A stretch of 64,000 nt of DNA from Streptomyces fructofermentans. Lineage in GTDB: Bacteria; Actinomycetota; Actinomycetes; Streptomycetales; Streptomycetaceae. Location of the stretch: NCBI RefSeq assembly GCF_014651055.1, contig NZ_BMWD01000012.1, positions 153,016-217,015 on the forward strand, given 5' to 3'. A program made the position numbers and the translations under genes. The notes under the pieces are model-generated. The model ran no database searches. It was not told the DNA's origin and saw only the letters and a program-made list of their open reading frames with translations. Every line of letters begins with the position of its first letter. The first letter of the stretch is position 1. This document shows positions 33,163 through 41,295 of the stretch, one piece after another.

Positions 33163-34170
33163 ATGCGGCTCGGACTCGCCCTCGGCTACTGGGGCCGCGG
33201 CCCCTCGGCGGACCATGTGCCCCTGGCCCAGGAGGCCGAGCGGCTGGGCTACGACTCCGTGTGGACCGCGGAGTCCTGGGGGTCCGACGCCTTCACCCCG
33301 CTCACCTGGATCGCCGCGCGGACCTCAACGATCAAGCTGGGTACGGCGATCGCCCAGATGGCCGCCCGCTCCCCCACCACGACCGCGATGCACGCGCTCA
33401 CTCTCGACCACCTCTCCGGCGGGCGGATGATGCTCGGGCTCGGGCTGTCGGGTCCGCAGGTCGTCGAGGGCTGGTACGGGCGCCCGTTCCCGGGGTCGCC
33501 GCTCACCGCGACCCGGGAGTACGTGGACGTCGTGCGCCAGGTGCTGCGCCGCGAGGCCCCGGTGGAGCTGGACGGCCGCTTCCATCCGCTTCCGTACCGG
33601 GGCGCGGACGGCACGGGTCTGGGCAGGCCGCTCAAGCCGATCACGCACCCGCTGCGGGCCGAACTGCCCGTCCTGCTCGGCGCGGAGGGCCCGAGGAACA
33701 TCGCGCAGACGGCCCGGATCGCGGACGGCTGGCTGCCGCTGTACTGGTCGCCGTTCCGCACCGACGTGTACGAGGCCTCCCTCGACGCGGCCCCCGACGG
33801 ATTCCTCGTCGCGCCGATGGCCCGGGCGCGGGTCTGCGACGACGTCGCGGAGGGGCTGCTGCCGGTGAAGGCGATGCTCGGCTTCTACATCGGCGGGATG
33901 GGGCACGCCGCCCGCAACTTCCACGCCGACCTGATGGCCCGGATGGGCTTCGAGGAGGAGGCCCGCCGCATCCAGGAGCTGTTCCTGGCGGGCCGGCGCG
34001 AGGAGGCCGTGCTGGCCGTGCCGGACGCCTTCGCGGACGAGATCTCCCTGGTCGGCCCCCGTGGACGCATCGCGGAGCGGCTGGAGTTGTGGCGCAAGGG
34101 CCCGGTGACGGACCTGCTGGTACTGGCCCCCGACCCGCTCACCCTGCGGACCCTGGCCGAGCTGAACTGA
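33163..34170 (+). CDS. LLM-class F420-dependent oxidoreductase, Rv3520c-like
   Basis: 335 residues, ATG 33163 with AGGAGG upstream. Luciferase-like TIM barrel: MRLGLALGYWGRGPS, DSVWTAESWGSDAFTPLTWIAARTS, LTLDHLSGGRMMLGLGLSGPQVVEGWYG, RPLKPITHPLRAELPVLLGAEGPRNIAQTA and IADGWLPLYWSP. It follows the pattern I recall for M. tuberculosis Rv3520c, a predicted F420 enzyme in the KstR regulon near the mce4 sterol importer. A steroid or lipid substrate is thus a reasonable inference. The perfect CTGACG-N3-CGTCAG palindrome next to its ribosome site ties it to the other lipid genes here. Confidence 0.88.
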   Translation: MRLGLALGYWGRGPSADHVPLAQEAERLGYDSVWTAESWGSDAFTPLTWIAARTSTIKLGTAIAQMAARSPTTTAMHALTLDHLSGGRMMLGLGLSGPQVVEGWYGRPFPGSPLTATREYVDVVRQVLRREAPVELDGRFHPLPYRGADGTGLGRPLKPITHPLRAELPVLLGAEGPRNIAQTARIADGWLPLYWSPFRTDVYEASLDAAPDGFLVAPMARARVCDDVAEGLLPVKAMLGFYIGGMGHAARNFHADLMARMGFEEEARRIQELFLAGRREEAVLAVPDAFADEISLVGPRGRIAERLELWRKGPVTDLLVLAPDPLTLRTLAELN

Positions 34171-34270
34171 GCCCGGCGCGCGGGGCGGTCGGCGGGACAC
34201 GGCGACCGCCCGCGCACGCCCCCGCCCAACCCGCAGGTTTCATCGGGGATTCAAGGGCAACACGCTGAGC

Positions 34271-34564
34271 ATGTCCCCTCGATATCGCAACGGTGCCAAT
34301 CAGGCCGGCACAGTCATCGCGGTCGTCGCCGACATCATGGCGCTCATTCTGGGTCTCTGGATCCTGATGTACCTGCTGGACGCCAACCAGGCGAACGACT
34401 TCGTGCAGTTCATCCATGACGCGGCACGCTGGCTCGCGGGCTGGTCACACGACCTGTTCACCTTCGACGAGGAGTGGGCCCGCGTCGTCGCGGGCTACGG
34501 TCTCGCGGCCGTGGTCTACCTCTTCGTGGGCCACGCGATCGCGAACCGCGCGCATCGCCACTGA
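34271..34564 (+). CDS. Small two-helix membrane protein
   Basis: 97 residues. Helix 1 VIAVVADIMALILGLWILMYLL (about 15-36) and helix 2 VVAGYGLAAVVYLFVGHAIA (about 72-91) flank an amphipathic loop (FVQFIHDAARWLAGWSHDLFTFDEEWA). This type is common in streptomycete chromosomes; function unknown. A GGCCGGCC-N6-GGCCGGCC hairpin follows. Confidence 0.75.
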   Translation: MSPRYRNGANQAGTVIAVVADIMALILGLWILMYLLDANQANDFVQFIHDAARWLAGWSHDLFTFDEEWARVVAGYGLAAVVYLFVGHAIANRAHRH

Positions 34565-34586
34565 CCCTCGCCGGGACGGGCCCGCC

Positions 34587-34608
34587 GGCCGGCCGTGTCC
34601 GGCCGGCC
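34587..34608. terminator. Possible terminator between convergent genes
   Basis: GGCCGGCC-GTGTCC-GGCCGGCC, 22 bp past the small membrane protein stop and on the 3' side of the convergent toroid gene. Each arm is also self-complementary, so a direct-repeat reading is possible. Confidence 0.45.
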
Positions 34609-34758
34609 GTGTCCTCCACGACGGCATCCGGCGCCGCCACCCGCAGGACGGGTGACGGCGTCCGGTGCGTGCTCGCGCGACGCCGGTGCGTCCCGTGCCG
34701 GAGGCTGCCCGACGGCAACCGCGGCCGGGCGGGCGGCCGCCGGGTGACCGGGCGGCTC

Positions 34759-35829
34759 TCAGGCGCAGCAGTCGGGGTCCAGGCCGTTCGGCAGCCGGTC
34801 GCCGCCGAACACCGCGCAGGTCGCCTCGTCGCCCCCGAGGGCGGCGACGGCGAGCAGCAGGGAGCCCGCGGTCCAGGACGTCAGCTCCTCGGGCCAGACA
34901 GCCCGGGCGTCGAAGACGTATCCCGTCCAGTAGAGCCCGGTCTGCGGATCCCGCAGGTGCTGGATCGACTGGAGGATCTCCAGGGCCCGGTCGGACTCGC
35001 CCACGGCCCAGAGCGCCAGGGCGAGTTCGGCGGACTCGCCGCCCGTCACCCACGGGTTCGGGACGACGCAGCGGACACCGAGGTCCGGGACCACGAAGCG
35101 GTCCCAGTCCCGCTCGATGCGGGCCTTCGCCTCGGCGCCGGTCAGGGCGCCGCCGAGCACCGGGTAGTACCAGTCCATCGAGTAGCGGCCCTTGTCGAGG
35201 AACCGCTCCGGGTGCCGGCGTATCGCGTGGCGCAGCGCGCCCACGGCCAGCTCCCAGTCGGGCTGCGGCTCCTCGCGCTGCTCGGCGATGGCCAGCGCGC
35301 AGCGCAGGGCGTGGTGGACGGACGAACTCCCGGTCAGCAGCGCGTCCTCGACGGCGGTGCCGTCGTCCTCGCGCTTCCAGCCGATCTGTCCGCCGGGCCG
35401 CTGGAGTTCCAGCACGAACTCCATCGCCGCGAACACGGTCGGCCACATCCGGTCGAGGAACGTGTCGTCGCCGGTCGCCAGGTAGTGGTGCCAGACGCCG
35501 ACGGCGATGTAGGCGCAGAAGTTGGTCTCCCGGCCCCGGTCCGTGACGTCGGCGGCGTCCCCGTCGGCGTAGGCCGCGAACCAGGAGCCGTCCGGGTTCT
35601 GGTGACGGGCCAGCCACTCGTAGGCGCGCGCGGCGGCCTCGTGCTCGCCCGCCGCGTCGAGGGCCATGGCGGCCTCGGTGTGGTCCCACGGGTCGAGGTG
35701 GTGTCCGCGGAACCACGGGATGGCCCCGTCGGGGCGCTGCACGGCCAGGATGCCCCGCACGGTCTGGGCGGCCTGGTCCGCGGTGAGCACCCCGGTCAGC
35801 ACGAGGTGCTCGGTACGCGGTGTCGTCAC
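34759..35829 (-). CDS. Alpha/alpha-toroid protein (glycosidase/prenyltransferase-like fold)
   Basis: 356 residues, GTG 35829 overlapping the methyltransferase stop as GTGA. Helical-hairpin repeats with Trp- and Gly-rich turns are visible: VQRPDGAIPWFRGHHLDPWDHTEAAMALDAAG, HQNPDGSWFAAYADGD, LELQRPGGQIGWKRED, LRDPQTGLYWTGYVFDAR. Such toroids are found in glycoside hydrolases (GH15-like) and terpene cyclases. Automated pipelines tend to call this prenyltransferase, but the acidic and Trp content and the glycosyltransferase neighbour make a carbohydrate role more likely. The C-terminus ends in a Cys-Cys pair (DPDCCA). Last gene of a coupled three-gene operon. Confidence 0.82.
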   Translation of the reverse strand: MTTPRTEHLVLTGVLTADQAAQTVRGILAVQRPDGAIPWFRGHHLDPWDHTEAAMALDAAGEHEAAARAYEWLARHQNPDGSWFAAYADGDAADVTDRGRETNFCAYIAVGVWHHYLATGDDTFLDRMWPTVFAAMEFVLELQRPGGQIGWKREDDGTAVEDALLTGSSSVHHALRCALAIAEQREEPQPDWELAVGALRHAIRRHPERFLDKGRYSMDWYYPVLGGALTGAEAKARIERDWDRFVVPDLGVRCVVPNPWVTGGESAELALALWAVGESDRALEILQSIQHLRDPQTGLYWTGYVFDARAVWPEELTSWTAGSLLLAVAALGGDEATCAVFGGDRLPNGLDPDCCA

Positions 35830-36581
35830 GGAGCGTCCACCGCTGCCGTGTCGGTCAGGCCGGCGGGCAGGTGCGGCTTGGTCGCGTAGGCCACGAAGCT
35901 CTTGCCGATCAGCGGGTTCAGCGCCTGCTCGGCGATCCGGGTCGCGAGGGGCTTCTTCATGATGTCCCACACCAGCATCCGGTGGTACGCGCGCACCGGC
36001 AGCGCCTTGTCGTTGTCGACGCCGAACGCGCACTTGAGCCACCAGTAGGGGCTGTGCAGGGCGTGGGCGTGGTGCGTGCCGTACGGCCGCAGTCCCGCCT
36101 CGCGGATCCTGCCGAGCAGTTCGTCCGCGCGGTAGATGCGGATGTGGCCGCCCTCGACCTCGTGGTATGCGTCGGACAGGGCCCAGCAGACCTTCTCAGG
36201 GCCGTAGCGCGGAACCGTGATCGCGATCCGCCCGCCGGGCTTGAGCACGCGCACCATCTCCGCGAGCACGCCCTTGTCGTCGGGGATGTGCTCCATGACC
36301 TCGGAGATGATCACAACGTCGAACGACTCGTCGGGGAACGGCAGGTGGAGCGCGTCGCCCTCCATCGCGGTGGCCGTGGCGCCCTCCGGGGCCTCACCGG
36401 CCTCCTTCATCGCGGCGAACCACTTGGCGACCTCGCGGATCTCCTCGCCGTTCTGGTCCAGCGCGACGACCCGGGCGCCGCGCCGGTAGCACTCGAACGC
36501 GTGCCGGCCGGCACCGCATCCGAGATCCAGCACACGGTCCCCCGGAGCGAGCGGGAACCGGGAGAAGTCGACGGTCAGCAC
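35826..36581 (-). CDS. Class I SAM-dependent methyltransferase
   Basis: 251 residues, GTG 36581, overlapping the glycosyltransferase stop by 7 nt. Motifs: DRVLDLGCGAGRHAFECYRRG (SAM loop), VVALDQNGEEI, AMEGDALHLPFPDESFDVVIISEVMEHIP and RVLKPGGRIAITVPRYGPE. The C-terminal part, with WWLKCAFGVDNDKALPVRAYHRMLVWDIMKKP, is longer than in minimal UbiE-like enzymes and partly amphipathic, suggesting a lipid- or membrane-linked acceptor. Strict coupling with the glycosyltransferase suggests it methylates the same glycan or glycolipid. Confidence 0.87.
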   Translation of the reverse strand: MLTVDFSRFPLAPGDRVLDLGCGAGRHAFECYRRGARVVALDQNGEEIREVAKWFAAMKEAGEAPEGATATAMEGDALHLPFPDESFDVVIISEVMEHIPDDKGVLAEMVRVLKPGGRIAITVPRYGPEKVCWALSDAYHEVEGGHIRIYRADELLGRIREAGLRPYGTHHAHALHSPYWWLKCAFGVDNDKALPVRAYHRMLVWDIMKKPLATRIAEQALNPLIGKSFVAYATKPHLPAGLTDTAAVDAP

Positions 36582-37984
36582 GTGGCCCTGCTTTCACGGT
36601 GTGGGGTGTCAACGGAGGTGTCGGGCGCGACGGCGCCCCGGTCCGGTGCGGCCGCGGGGCGGTCCGGGGAGCCGCCCCTGGCGGCGGCGATCGCCTCGCG
36701 GTAGCGGGCCACGGTGCCCTCGGCGGCCCTGGCCCAGGTGAACCGGTCGAGCACGCGGGCGCGTCCGGCCGCGCCGAGGCGCGCGCGCAGCGCGGGGTCG
36801 GACAGCAGTCGGCCGAGGGCCGCGGCGAGCGCTCCCGCGTCCCCCGGAGGCACGGACAGGCAGGTCTCGCCGTCCGGGCCGGTCACCTCGGGGATGGCTC
36901 CGCCGGTCGTCGCGACGAGGGGCGTGGCGGTGGCCATCGCCTCGGCCGCGGGCAGCGAGAAGCCCTCGTACAGGGAGGGGACGCAGGCGACCTCGGCGGA
37001 CCTGACGAGGTCGACGAGTTCCGCGTCGGAGATGCCCTTCACGAACTCGACGGCGTCCTCCAGGCCGTACCGCTCGATGAGCTGGGCGACCGGGCCGTCC
37101 TCCGCGCGCCTGCCGACGACGACGAGGTGCGCGGCGGGGTGCTCGGTGCGCAGCTTGGCGAGCGCCTCGACGAGGAAGACGAGTCCCTTGAGGGGTACGT
37201 CCGCGCTGGACGTGGTGACGATCCGGCCCGGGACGCGCGGCACGGACGGGTCCGGGGAGAACAGGTCCGCGTCGGCGCCGATGTGGACCACGTGGACGCG
37301 GTCGTCGCGCACCCCGAGGTGGTCGACGATCTCCTGCCGGGACGTGCCGGAGACGGTGAGCACGGACGGCAGGCGGCGGGCGACGCGCTTCTGCATGCGG
37401 GTGAACGCGTACCAGCGGCGGACGGACGCGCGGCGGCGCCTGCCCTGCGCGGCGTCCAGCTCCAACTGCCGGTCCACCGTGATGGGGTGGTGGATCGTGG
37501 TGACCAGCGGGGCCCCCACGTCGCCCAACAGCCCGTAGCCGAGCGTCTGGTTGTCGTGCACGACGTCGAAGTCCCCGCGCCGGGCGCGCAGATGCCGACG
37601 GGCGCGCAGGGAGAACGTCAGCGGCTCGGGGAAGCCGCCGGTCCACATCGTGGCGACCTCGACGGCGTCGATCCAGTCCCGGAACTCGTCGCGCGCAGGG
37701 GTGCGGAAGGGGTCCGGCTGGCGGTACAGGTCGAGGCTGGGCAGCTCGGTGAGGGACAGCCCTTCGAGGTCCTCGCCCTCGTCGAGCACCGGGTAGGGCT
37801 GGGAGCCGATGACCTCGACGTGGTGGCCGAGCCTGACCAGCTCGCGGGAGAGGTGCCGTACGTAGACACCCTGGCCGCCGCAGAACGGGTTCCCCTTGTA
37901 CGTGAGGAGCGCGATGCGCAGCGGTCGGCTCCCGTCGGCGGCCGAGCCCGCGCGGAGGCCTGCCTCCATGGCCTCATGGGTCAC
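36575..37984 (-). CDS. Glycosyltransferase, GT4 family
   Basis: 469 residues, GTG 37984 with GAAGAAGGGGG upstream; in-frame ATG 37969 is an alternative. GT-B fold: N-terminal LRIALLTYKGNPFCGGQGVYVRHLSRELVRLGHHVEVIGSQPYP, then VVHDNQTLGYGLLG and HHPITVDRQLELD; C-terminal sugar-nucleotide domain with VPLKGLVFLVEALAKL, VVVGRRAEDGP and the GT4 signature CVPSLYEGFSLPAAEAMATATPLVATTGGAIPEV. It transfers a sugar from a nucleotide donor to an unknown, probably envelope, acceptor. First gene of the coupled operon, divergent from kstR with 221 bp between; the KstR-type site there could affect both. Confidence 0.88.
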   Translation of the reverse strand: MTHEAMEAGLRAGSAADGSRPLRIALLTYKGNPFCGGQGVYVRHLSRELVRLGHHVEVIGSQPYPVLDEGEDLEGLSLTELPSLDLYRQPDPFRTPARDEFRDWIDAVEVATMWTGGFPEPLTFSLRARRHLRARRGDFDVVHDNQTLGYGLLGDVGAPLVTTIHHPITVDRQLELDAAQGRRRRASVRRWYAFTRMQKRVARRLPSVLTVSGTSRQEIVDHLGVRDDRVHVVHIGADADLFSPDPSVPRVPGRIVTTSSADVPLKGLVFLVEALAKLRTEHPAAHLVVVGRRAEDGPVAQLIERYGLEDAVEFVKGISDAELVDLVRSAEVACVPSLYEGFSLPAAEAMATATPLVATTGGAIPEVTGPDGETCLSVPPGDAGALAAALGRLLSDPALRARLGAAGRARVLDRFTWARAAEGTVARYREAIAAARGGSPDRPAAAPDRGAVAPDTSVDTPHRESRATC

Positions 37985-38037
37985 TCTCGGCCCCCTTCTT
38001 CCAGCATGTTCCCGCGAGATTACTTCGGGACGGTAAT

Positions 38038-38053
38038 CTAGAACAAGTTTCAG
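38038..38053. promoter_or_regulatory. KstR-type operator 3 (kstR promoter region)
   Basis: CTAGAAC-AA-GTTTCAG, in the divergent gap between the glycosyltransferase and kstR, 152 bp before the kstR ATG. Consistent with autoregulation, as known for mycobacterial KstR. The right arm has one more mismatch than the other copies. Confidence 0.65.
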
Positions 38054-38205
38054 ACTTGATCGTTCAGGGAGCACAGAATCTACCGGCAGGTAGTCGCCCT
38101 GTGAGCCGTGGATCAGGTGATTAACGCCACGGCCGGGCCCTACTCCGCTGTCGCTCCACCCGGCCCCACCGCCCTCTGTTGTACGTACGTCACGGAACGG
38201 GATCC

Positions 38206-38859
38206 ATGCCTGCGGAAGCCAAGACTGCGGCGAAGACCGCACAGCCGGCGACAAGGGCCGCGCAGCCGGTCACTCCCCCGCTCACCGAGCGCCAGGAGGC
38301 CCGGCGGCGGCGCATCCTGCACGCGAGCGCGCAGCTCGCGAGCCGGGGCGGTTTCGACGCGGTCCAGATGCGCGAGGTCGCGGAGTCGTCCCAGGTGGCC
38401 CTGGGCACGCTCTACCGCTACTTCCCGTCCAAGGTGCACCTGCTCGTCGCGACGATGCAGGACCAGCTCGCGCACATGCACGGCACCCTCCGCAAGAAGC
38501 CGCCGGCGGGCGAGACCGCCGCGGAACGGGTGGCGGAGACCCTGATGCGGGCCTTCCGCGCCCTTCAGCGGGAGCCGCACCTGGCCGACGCCATGGTGCG
38601 CGCCCTCACGTTCGCCGACCGCAGCGTCAGCCCCGAGGTGGACCAGGTCTCCCGCCAGACGACGGTGATCATCCTCGACGCCATGGGCCTGGACGATCCG
38701 ACCCCGGCGCAGCTCTCGGCGGTCCGTGTCATCGAGCACACCTGGCATTCGGCCCTCATCACCTGGCTCTCCGGCCGGGCCTCGATCGCCCAGGTCAAGA
38801 TCGACATCGAAACGGTGTGCAGACTGATCGACCTGACGGAGGTCAGGGAGAGCCGGTAG
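38206..38859 (+). CDS. kstR: TetR-family regulator KstR (sterol catabolism repressor)
   Basis: 217 residues from ATG 38206 (GGAACGGGA just upstream; a TTG 27 nt earlier is possible). TetR helix-turn-helix: RRRRILHASAQLASRGGFDAVQMREVAESSQVALGTLYRYFPSKVHLLVATM. This stretch and the ligand-domain pieces AMVRALTFADRSVSPEVDQV and VIEHTWHSALITWLSGRAS follow the layout of M. tuberculosis KstR (Rv3574), which represses cholesterol uptake and side-chain degradation genes and is released by steroid acyl-CoA. The first 40 residues, rich in Ala, Thr and Lys, are probably disordered. Operators of the expected form occur upstream of this gene and of five lipid-degradation transcription starts within 40 kb. 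Its 3' end overlaps the converging broken lipoprotein frame by 17 nt. Confidence 0.88.
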   Translation: MPAEAKTAAKTAQPATRAAQPVTPPLTERQEARRRRILHASAQLASRGGFDAVQMREVAESSQVALGTLYRYFPSKVHLLVATMQDQLAHMHGTLRKKPPAGETAAERVAETLMRAFRALQREPHLADAMVRALTFADRSVSPEVDQVSRQTTVIILDAMGLDDPTPAQLSAVRVIEHTWHSALITWLSGRASIAQVKIDIETVCRLIDLTEVRESR

Positions 38860-39342
38860 CCGCGGGGGTGGAGCAGTCGAGCCGCAGCCCGGAGAACGTC
38901 AGCCCGCCCGGCGTCGACCCGGCGTCGGCGCGCGCGAACACGTACAGGCTCCAGTTCCCCCTGGTGAGGAACCAGGTCACGTCGCCGTCCTCGGGCTTGC
39001 GGAACACCTTCTCCCAGCCCTGCGCCCGCAGTTCGGCGACGACCTTCGCGACGGCCGCCGGGTCCGGTGCGCCCTCCGGCAGCGCGGCCGCGATCATCCG
39101 GCACGCGGCGGAGGTCCGGCCCCGGCTGTCGAGACGGTCGAACCCGCCCGCCGCGGCGGCCACCCGCACGTCGCGCCGCACGGTGTCCCGGCTCAGCGCC
39201 CGGTCCTTCGCCGGTGCGGCGGAGGCCGTCCCGCCGCCGGGCCGGGGCGACGTGGAGCCGGCGCCGCCCTCCCGTCCCCGCCGCACCCGGCCAGTACGAC
39301 CGCCCCGACCAGGATCCCCGCCACCCGCACCAGCGCGCGCAT
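38843..39342 (-). pseudogene. Lipoprotein gene with a one-base frameshift
   Basis: The ATG at 39342 opens MRALVRVAGILVGAVVLAGCGG, a clear lipoprotein signal with lipobox LAGC, but this frame is lost into an Arg/Pro-rich shadow soon after. The neighbouring minus-strand frame continues as GREGGAGSTSPRPGGG, then SRDTVRRDVRVAAAAGGFDRL and WEKVFRKPEDGDVTWFLTRGNWSLYVFARAD, ending at 38843. One additional C in the plus-strand run at 39271-39273 would join the two into a normal secreted lipoprotein of about 166 residues. Either the gene is truly broken, or the base call in this run is wrong. The folded part resembles small streptomycete lipoproteins of unknown role. Confidence 0.65.
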
Positions 39343-39438
39343 CGCCACCCCCGTGTCCCAACCGCGGGCCCCTCGACCGGTGTTGTGGAGCGGAGTCTCC
39401 CACAGGCCCCGGCCGTCGCACGCTGCCCGCAAGCACCC

Positions 39439-39672
39439 TCAGTCGTCGGGCGGGAACACCGCCTCCCCGCTTCCCAGCAGGGTGACCGCGATGGCCTCGA
39501 CCGGGCATCCCTCCGCCGCCGCCAGCACCTTCTCGTTGGCGTCGGCCTCCGGCTCCGTCGGGTGGGACTGCATGGCGGAGTCGAGGCGGAAGGCCGACGG
39601 CGCGAGATGGGTGCACTGGGCCGATCCGATGCAGAGCGAGCGGTCGACCTCGACGTGCCAGCGGTCGCCCAC
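39439..39672 (-). CDS. [3Fe-4S] ferredoxin
   Basis: 77 residues, GTG 39672, GGGAGG 8 nt upstream, two bases past the aldehyde dehydrogenase stop (TGACCGTG). Cluster ligands: CIGSAQC then EGCPVEAI, giving C-x5-C...CP, the three-cysteine pattern of 3Fe-4S ferredoxins that serve actinobacterial P450s. It is the likely electron donor for a P450; CYP125 at 53.9 kb belongs to the same regulon and is the best partner candidate in this window, although the two are 13 kb apart. Confidence 0.88.
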   Translation of the reverse strand: MGDRWHVEVDRSLCIGSAQCTHLAPSAFRLDSAMQSHPTEPEADANEKVLAAAEGCPVEAIAVTLLGSGEAVFPPDD

Positions 39673-39674
39673 GG

Positions 39675-41132
39675 TCAGGCCTCCCAGCCGGCGGGCAGGT
39701 GGATCATCTTGTGCTCCAGGTACTCGCCGAACCCCTCGGGGCCGAACTCGCGGCCCAGGCCGGAGTCCTTGTAGCCGCCGAAGGGGCCGAGCATGTCCAG
39801 GCTGAAGGTGTTGACGGAGTACGTCCCGGTGCGGACCCGGCGGGCGATGTCGACTCCGTGGGCCACGTCGGCGGTCCACACGCTGCCGCTCAGGCCGTAG
39901 TCGGAGTCGTTGGCGATCCCGACCGCCTCGGCCTCGTCGCCGTACGGGAGCAGGCAGATGACCGGCCCGAAGATCTCCTCGCGCGCGATCCGCATGGAGT
40001 TGTCGACGTCCCCGAAGAGGGTCGGCTCGACGTACCAGCCGCGGTCCAGTCCGGCGGGCCGGCCGCCGCCCGTGAGGATCTTGGCGCCCTCCTCCTGGCC
40101 GATGCGGATGTAGTCGAGGCTGCGCTGCTGCTGCCGCCGCGCCACGAGCGGCCCCACCTGGGTCGCCGGGTCCAGCGGGTCGCCCACCACCAGCGCCCCT
40201 GCCGCCTCGGCGAAGGCGTCCGCGAACTCGTCGTAGCGCGAGCGCGGCACGAGGATGCGGGTCTGGGCGACGCACGCCTGGCCGTTGTTCATCCAGGCCG
40301 CCGAGACGATGCCCGGCACCGCGGTCGCGAGGTCCGCGTCCGGCAGCACCACGGCCGCGGACTTGCCGCCCAGCTCCAGCGTGACGCGGGTCAGGTTGCG
40401 CGAGGCGACCTCCATGACCCGCCGACCCGCCGCGACCGAACCGGTGAAGGAGACCTTGTCGACGCCGGGGTGCCCGACGAGGTACTCGCTCACCTCGCGG
40501 TCCGCGGGCAGGATCGACAGGACCCCCTCCGGCAGCCCGGCCTCGCGTGCGATCTCGCCGAGTATGTAGGCGTCGAGCGGCGACTCGGGCGACGGCTTCA
40601 GCACGACCGTGCAGCCGGTGAGCAGCGCGGGGGCGAGCTTGGCCGCCGCCACGAACTGGGGCACGTTCCACGGCACTACGGCGGCGACGACCCCGACGGG
40701 CTCCCGGCGCACGAGGATGCGGCCGAGCACCCCGTCGCGCGCCTCCTCGTACGTGAAGTCCCGCGCGACCGTGATCGCGGCGTCCCACACCATCATCGCG
40801 CCGAGGGCCTGCGCGAGGACGCTCCAGGAGTACGGGGAGCCGTTCTCGGAGGAGATCACCCGGGCGATCTCCTCGTGGCGCACGGCGATCGCGTCCTTGA
40901 TCCGGGTGACGACCGCGACGCGCTCGTCGAGCGTCATCCGCGGCCAGGGCCCCTCGTCGAACGCGGTGCGCGCCGCGGCGACGGCCCGGTCGACGTCCGC
41001 GCGCGAGGCGTGCGGCACCCGCCCGATGACCTCCTCCGTGTGCGGGGAGACCACCTCGATGACGTCCTGTCCGAGAGGAGCGGCCAACTCCCCGCCGATG
41101 AAAAGCTGTCCGTGTTCCACGAGCTCGGTCAT
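39675..41132 (-). CDS. Aldehyde dehydrogenase
   Basis: 485 residues, ATG 41132 with GGAGAGG 8 nt upstream (an earlier ATG at 41210-41157 region is open but has a worse site). Complete ALDH motifs: VVPWNVPQF, KPSPESPL, FTGSVAAGRRV, catalytic Glu in LELGGKSAAVV, catalytic Cys in NNGQACVAQTR, EEIFGPVICL and GGYKDSGLGREFG. It oxidises an aldehyde to the acid with NAD(P). In sterol degradation this step follows terminal oxidation by a P450; pairing with a P450-type ferredoxin and regulation by KstR and second-palindrome sites support that reading. Confidence 0.9.
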   Translation of the reverse strand: MTELVEHGQLFIGGELAAPLGQDVIEVVSPHTEEVIGRVPHASRADVDRAVAAARTAFDEGPWPRMTLDERVAVVTRIKDAIAVRHEEIARVISSENGSPYSWSVLAQALGAMMVWDAAITVARDFTYEEARDGVLGRILVRREPVGVVAAVVPWNVPQFVAAAKLAPALLTGCTVVLKPSPESPLDAYILGEIAREAGLPEGVLSILPADREVSEYLVGHPGVDKVSFTGSVAAGRRVMEVASRNLTRVTLELGGKSAAVVLPDADLATAVPGIVSAAWMNNGQACVAQTRILVPRSRYDEFADAFAEAAGALVVGDPLDPATQVGPLVARRQQQRSLDYIRIGQEEGAKILTGGGRPAGLDRGWYVEPTLFGDVDNSMRIAREEIFGPVICLLPYGDEAEAVGIANDSDYGLSGSVWTADVAHGVDIARRVRTGTYSVNTFSLDMLGPFGGYKDSGLGREFGPEGFGEYLEHKMIHLPAGWEA

Positions 41133-41159
41133 GACCGACTGCCTCTCCGGAGCCATTTC

Positions 41160-41174
41160 CTGACGGTGCATCAG
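41160..41174. promoter_or_regulatory. Second palindrome, copy 4
   Basis: CTGACG-GTG-CATCAG, one mismatch, 28 bp upstream of the aldehyde dehydrogenase ATG and 71 bp from the KstR-type site at 41246. Confidence 0.55.
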
Positions 41175-41245
41175 ACAATGGAACAGATACCAGTTCCCCT
41201 GGGAGGAGTCCACGGAGCGAGCCGGATGAGTGCCGCGGGCTCCCA

Positions 41246-41261
41246 TTGGAACCCGTTCTAG
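41246..41261. promoter_or_regulatory. KstR-type operator 4 (aldehyde dehydrogenase / metallo-hydrolase gap)
   Basis: TTGGAAC-CC-GTTCTAG in the divergent gap. It directly precedes TATAGT (41263-41268), the likely -10 box of the metallo-hydrolase gene, so it can control that gene and probably the aldehyde dehydrogenase as well. Confidence 0.72.
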
Positions 41262-41295
41262 TTATAGTGACCCGAAGGCGGCGACAGGGGAGCCC

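Noticed and set aside
38833..38846. CTGACGGAGGTCAG, similar to the second palindrome
   Set aside because: Spacer is one base shorter and the site lies at the 3' end of kstR, not in a promoter.
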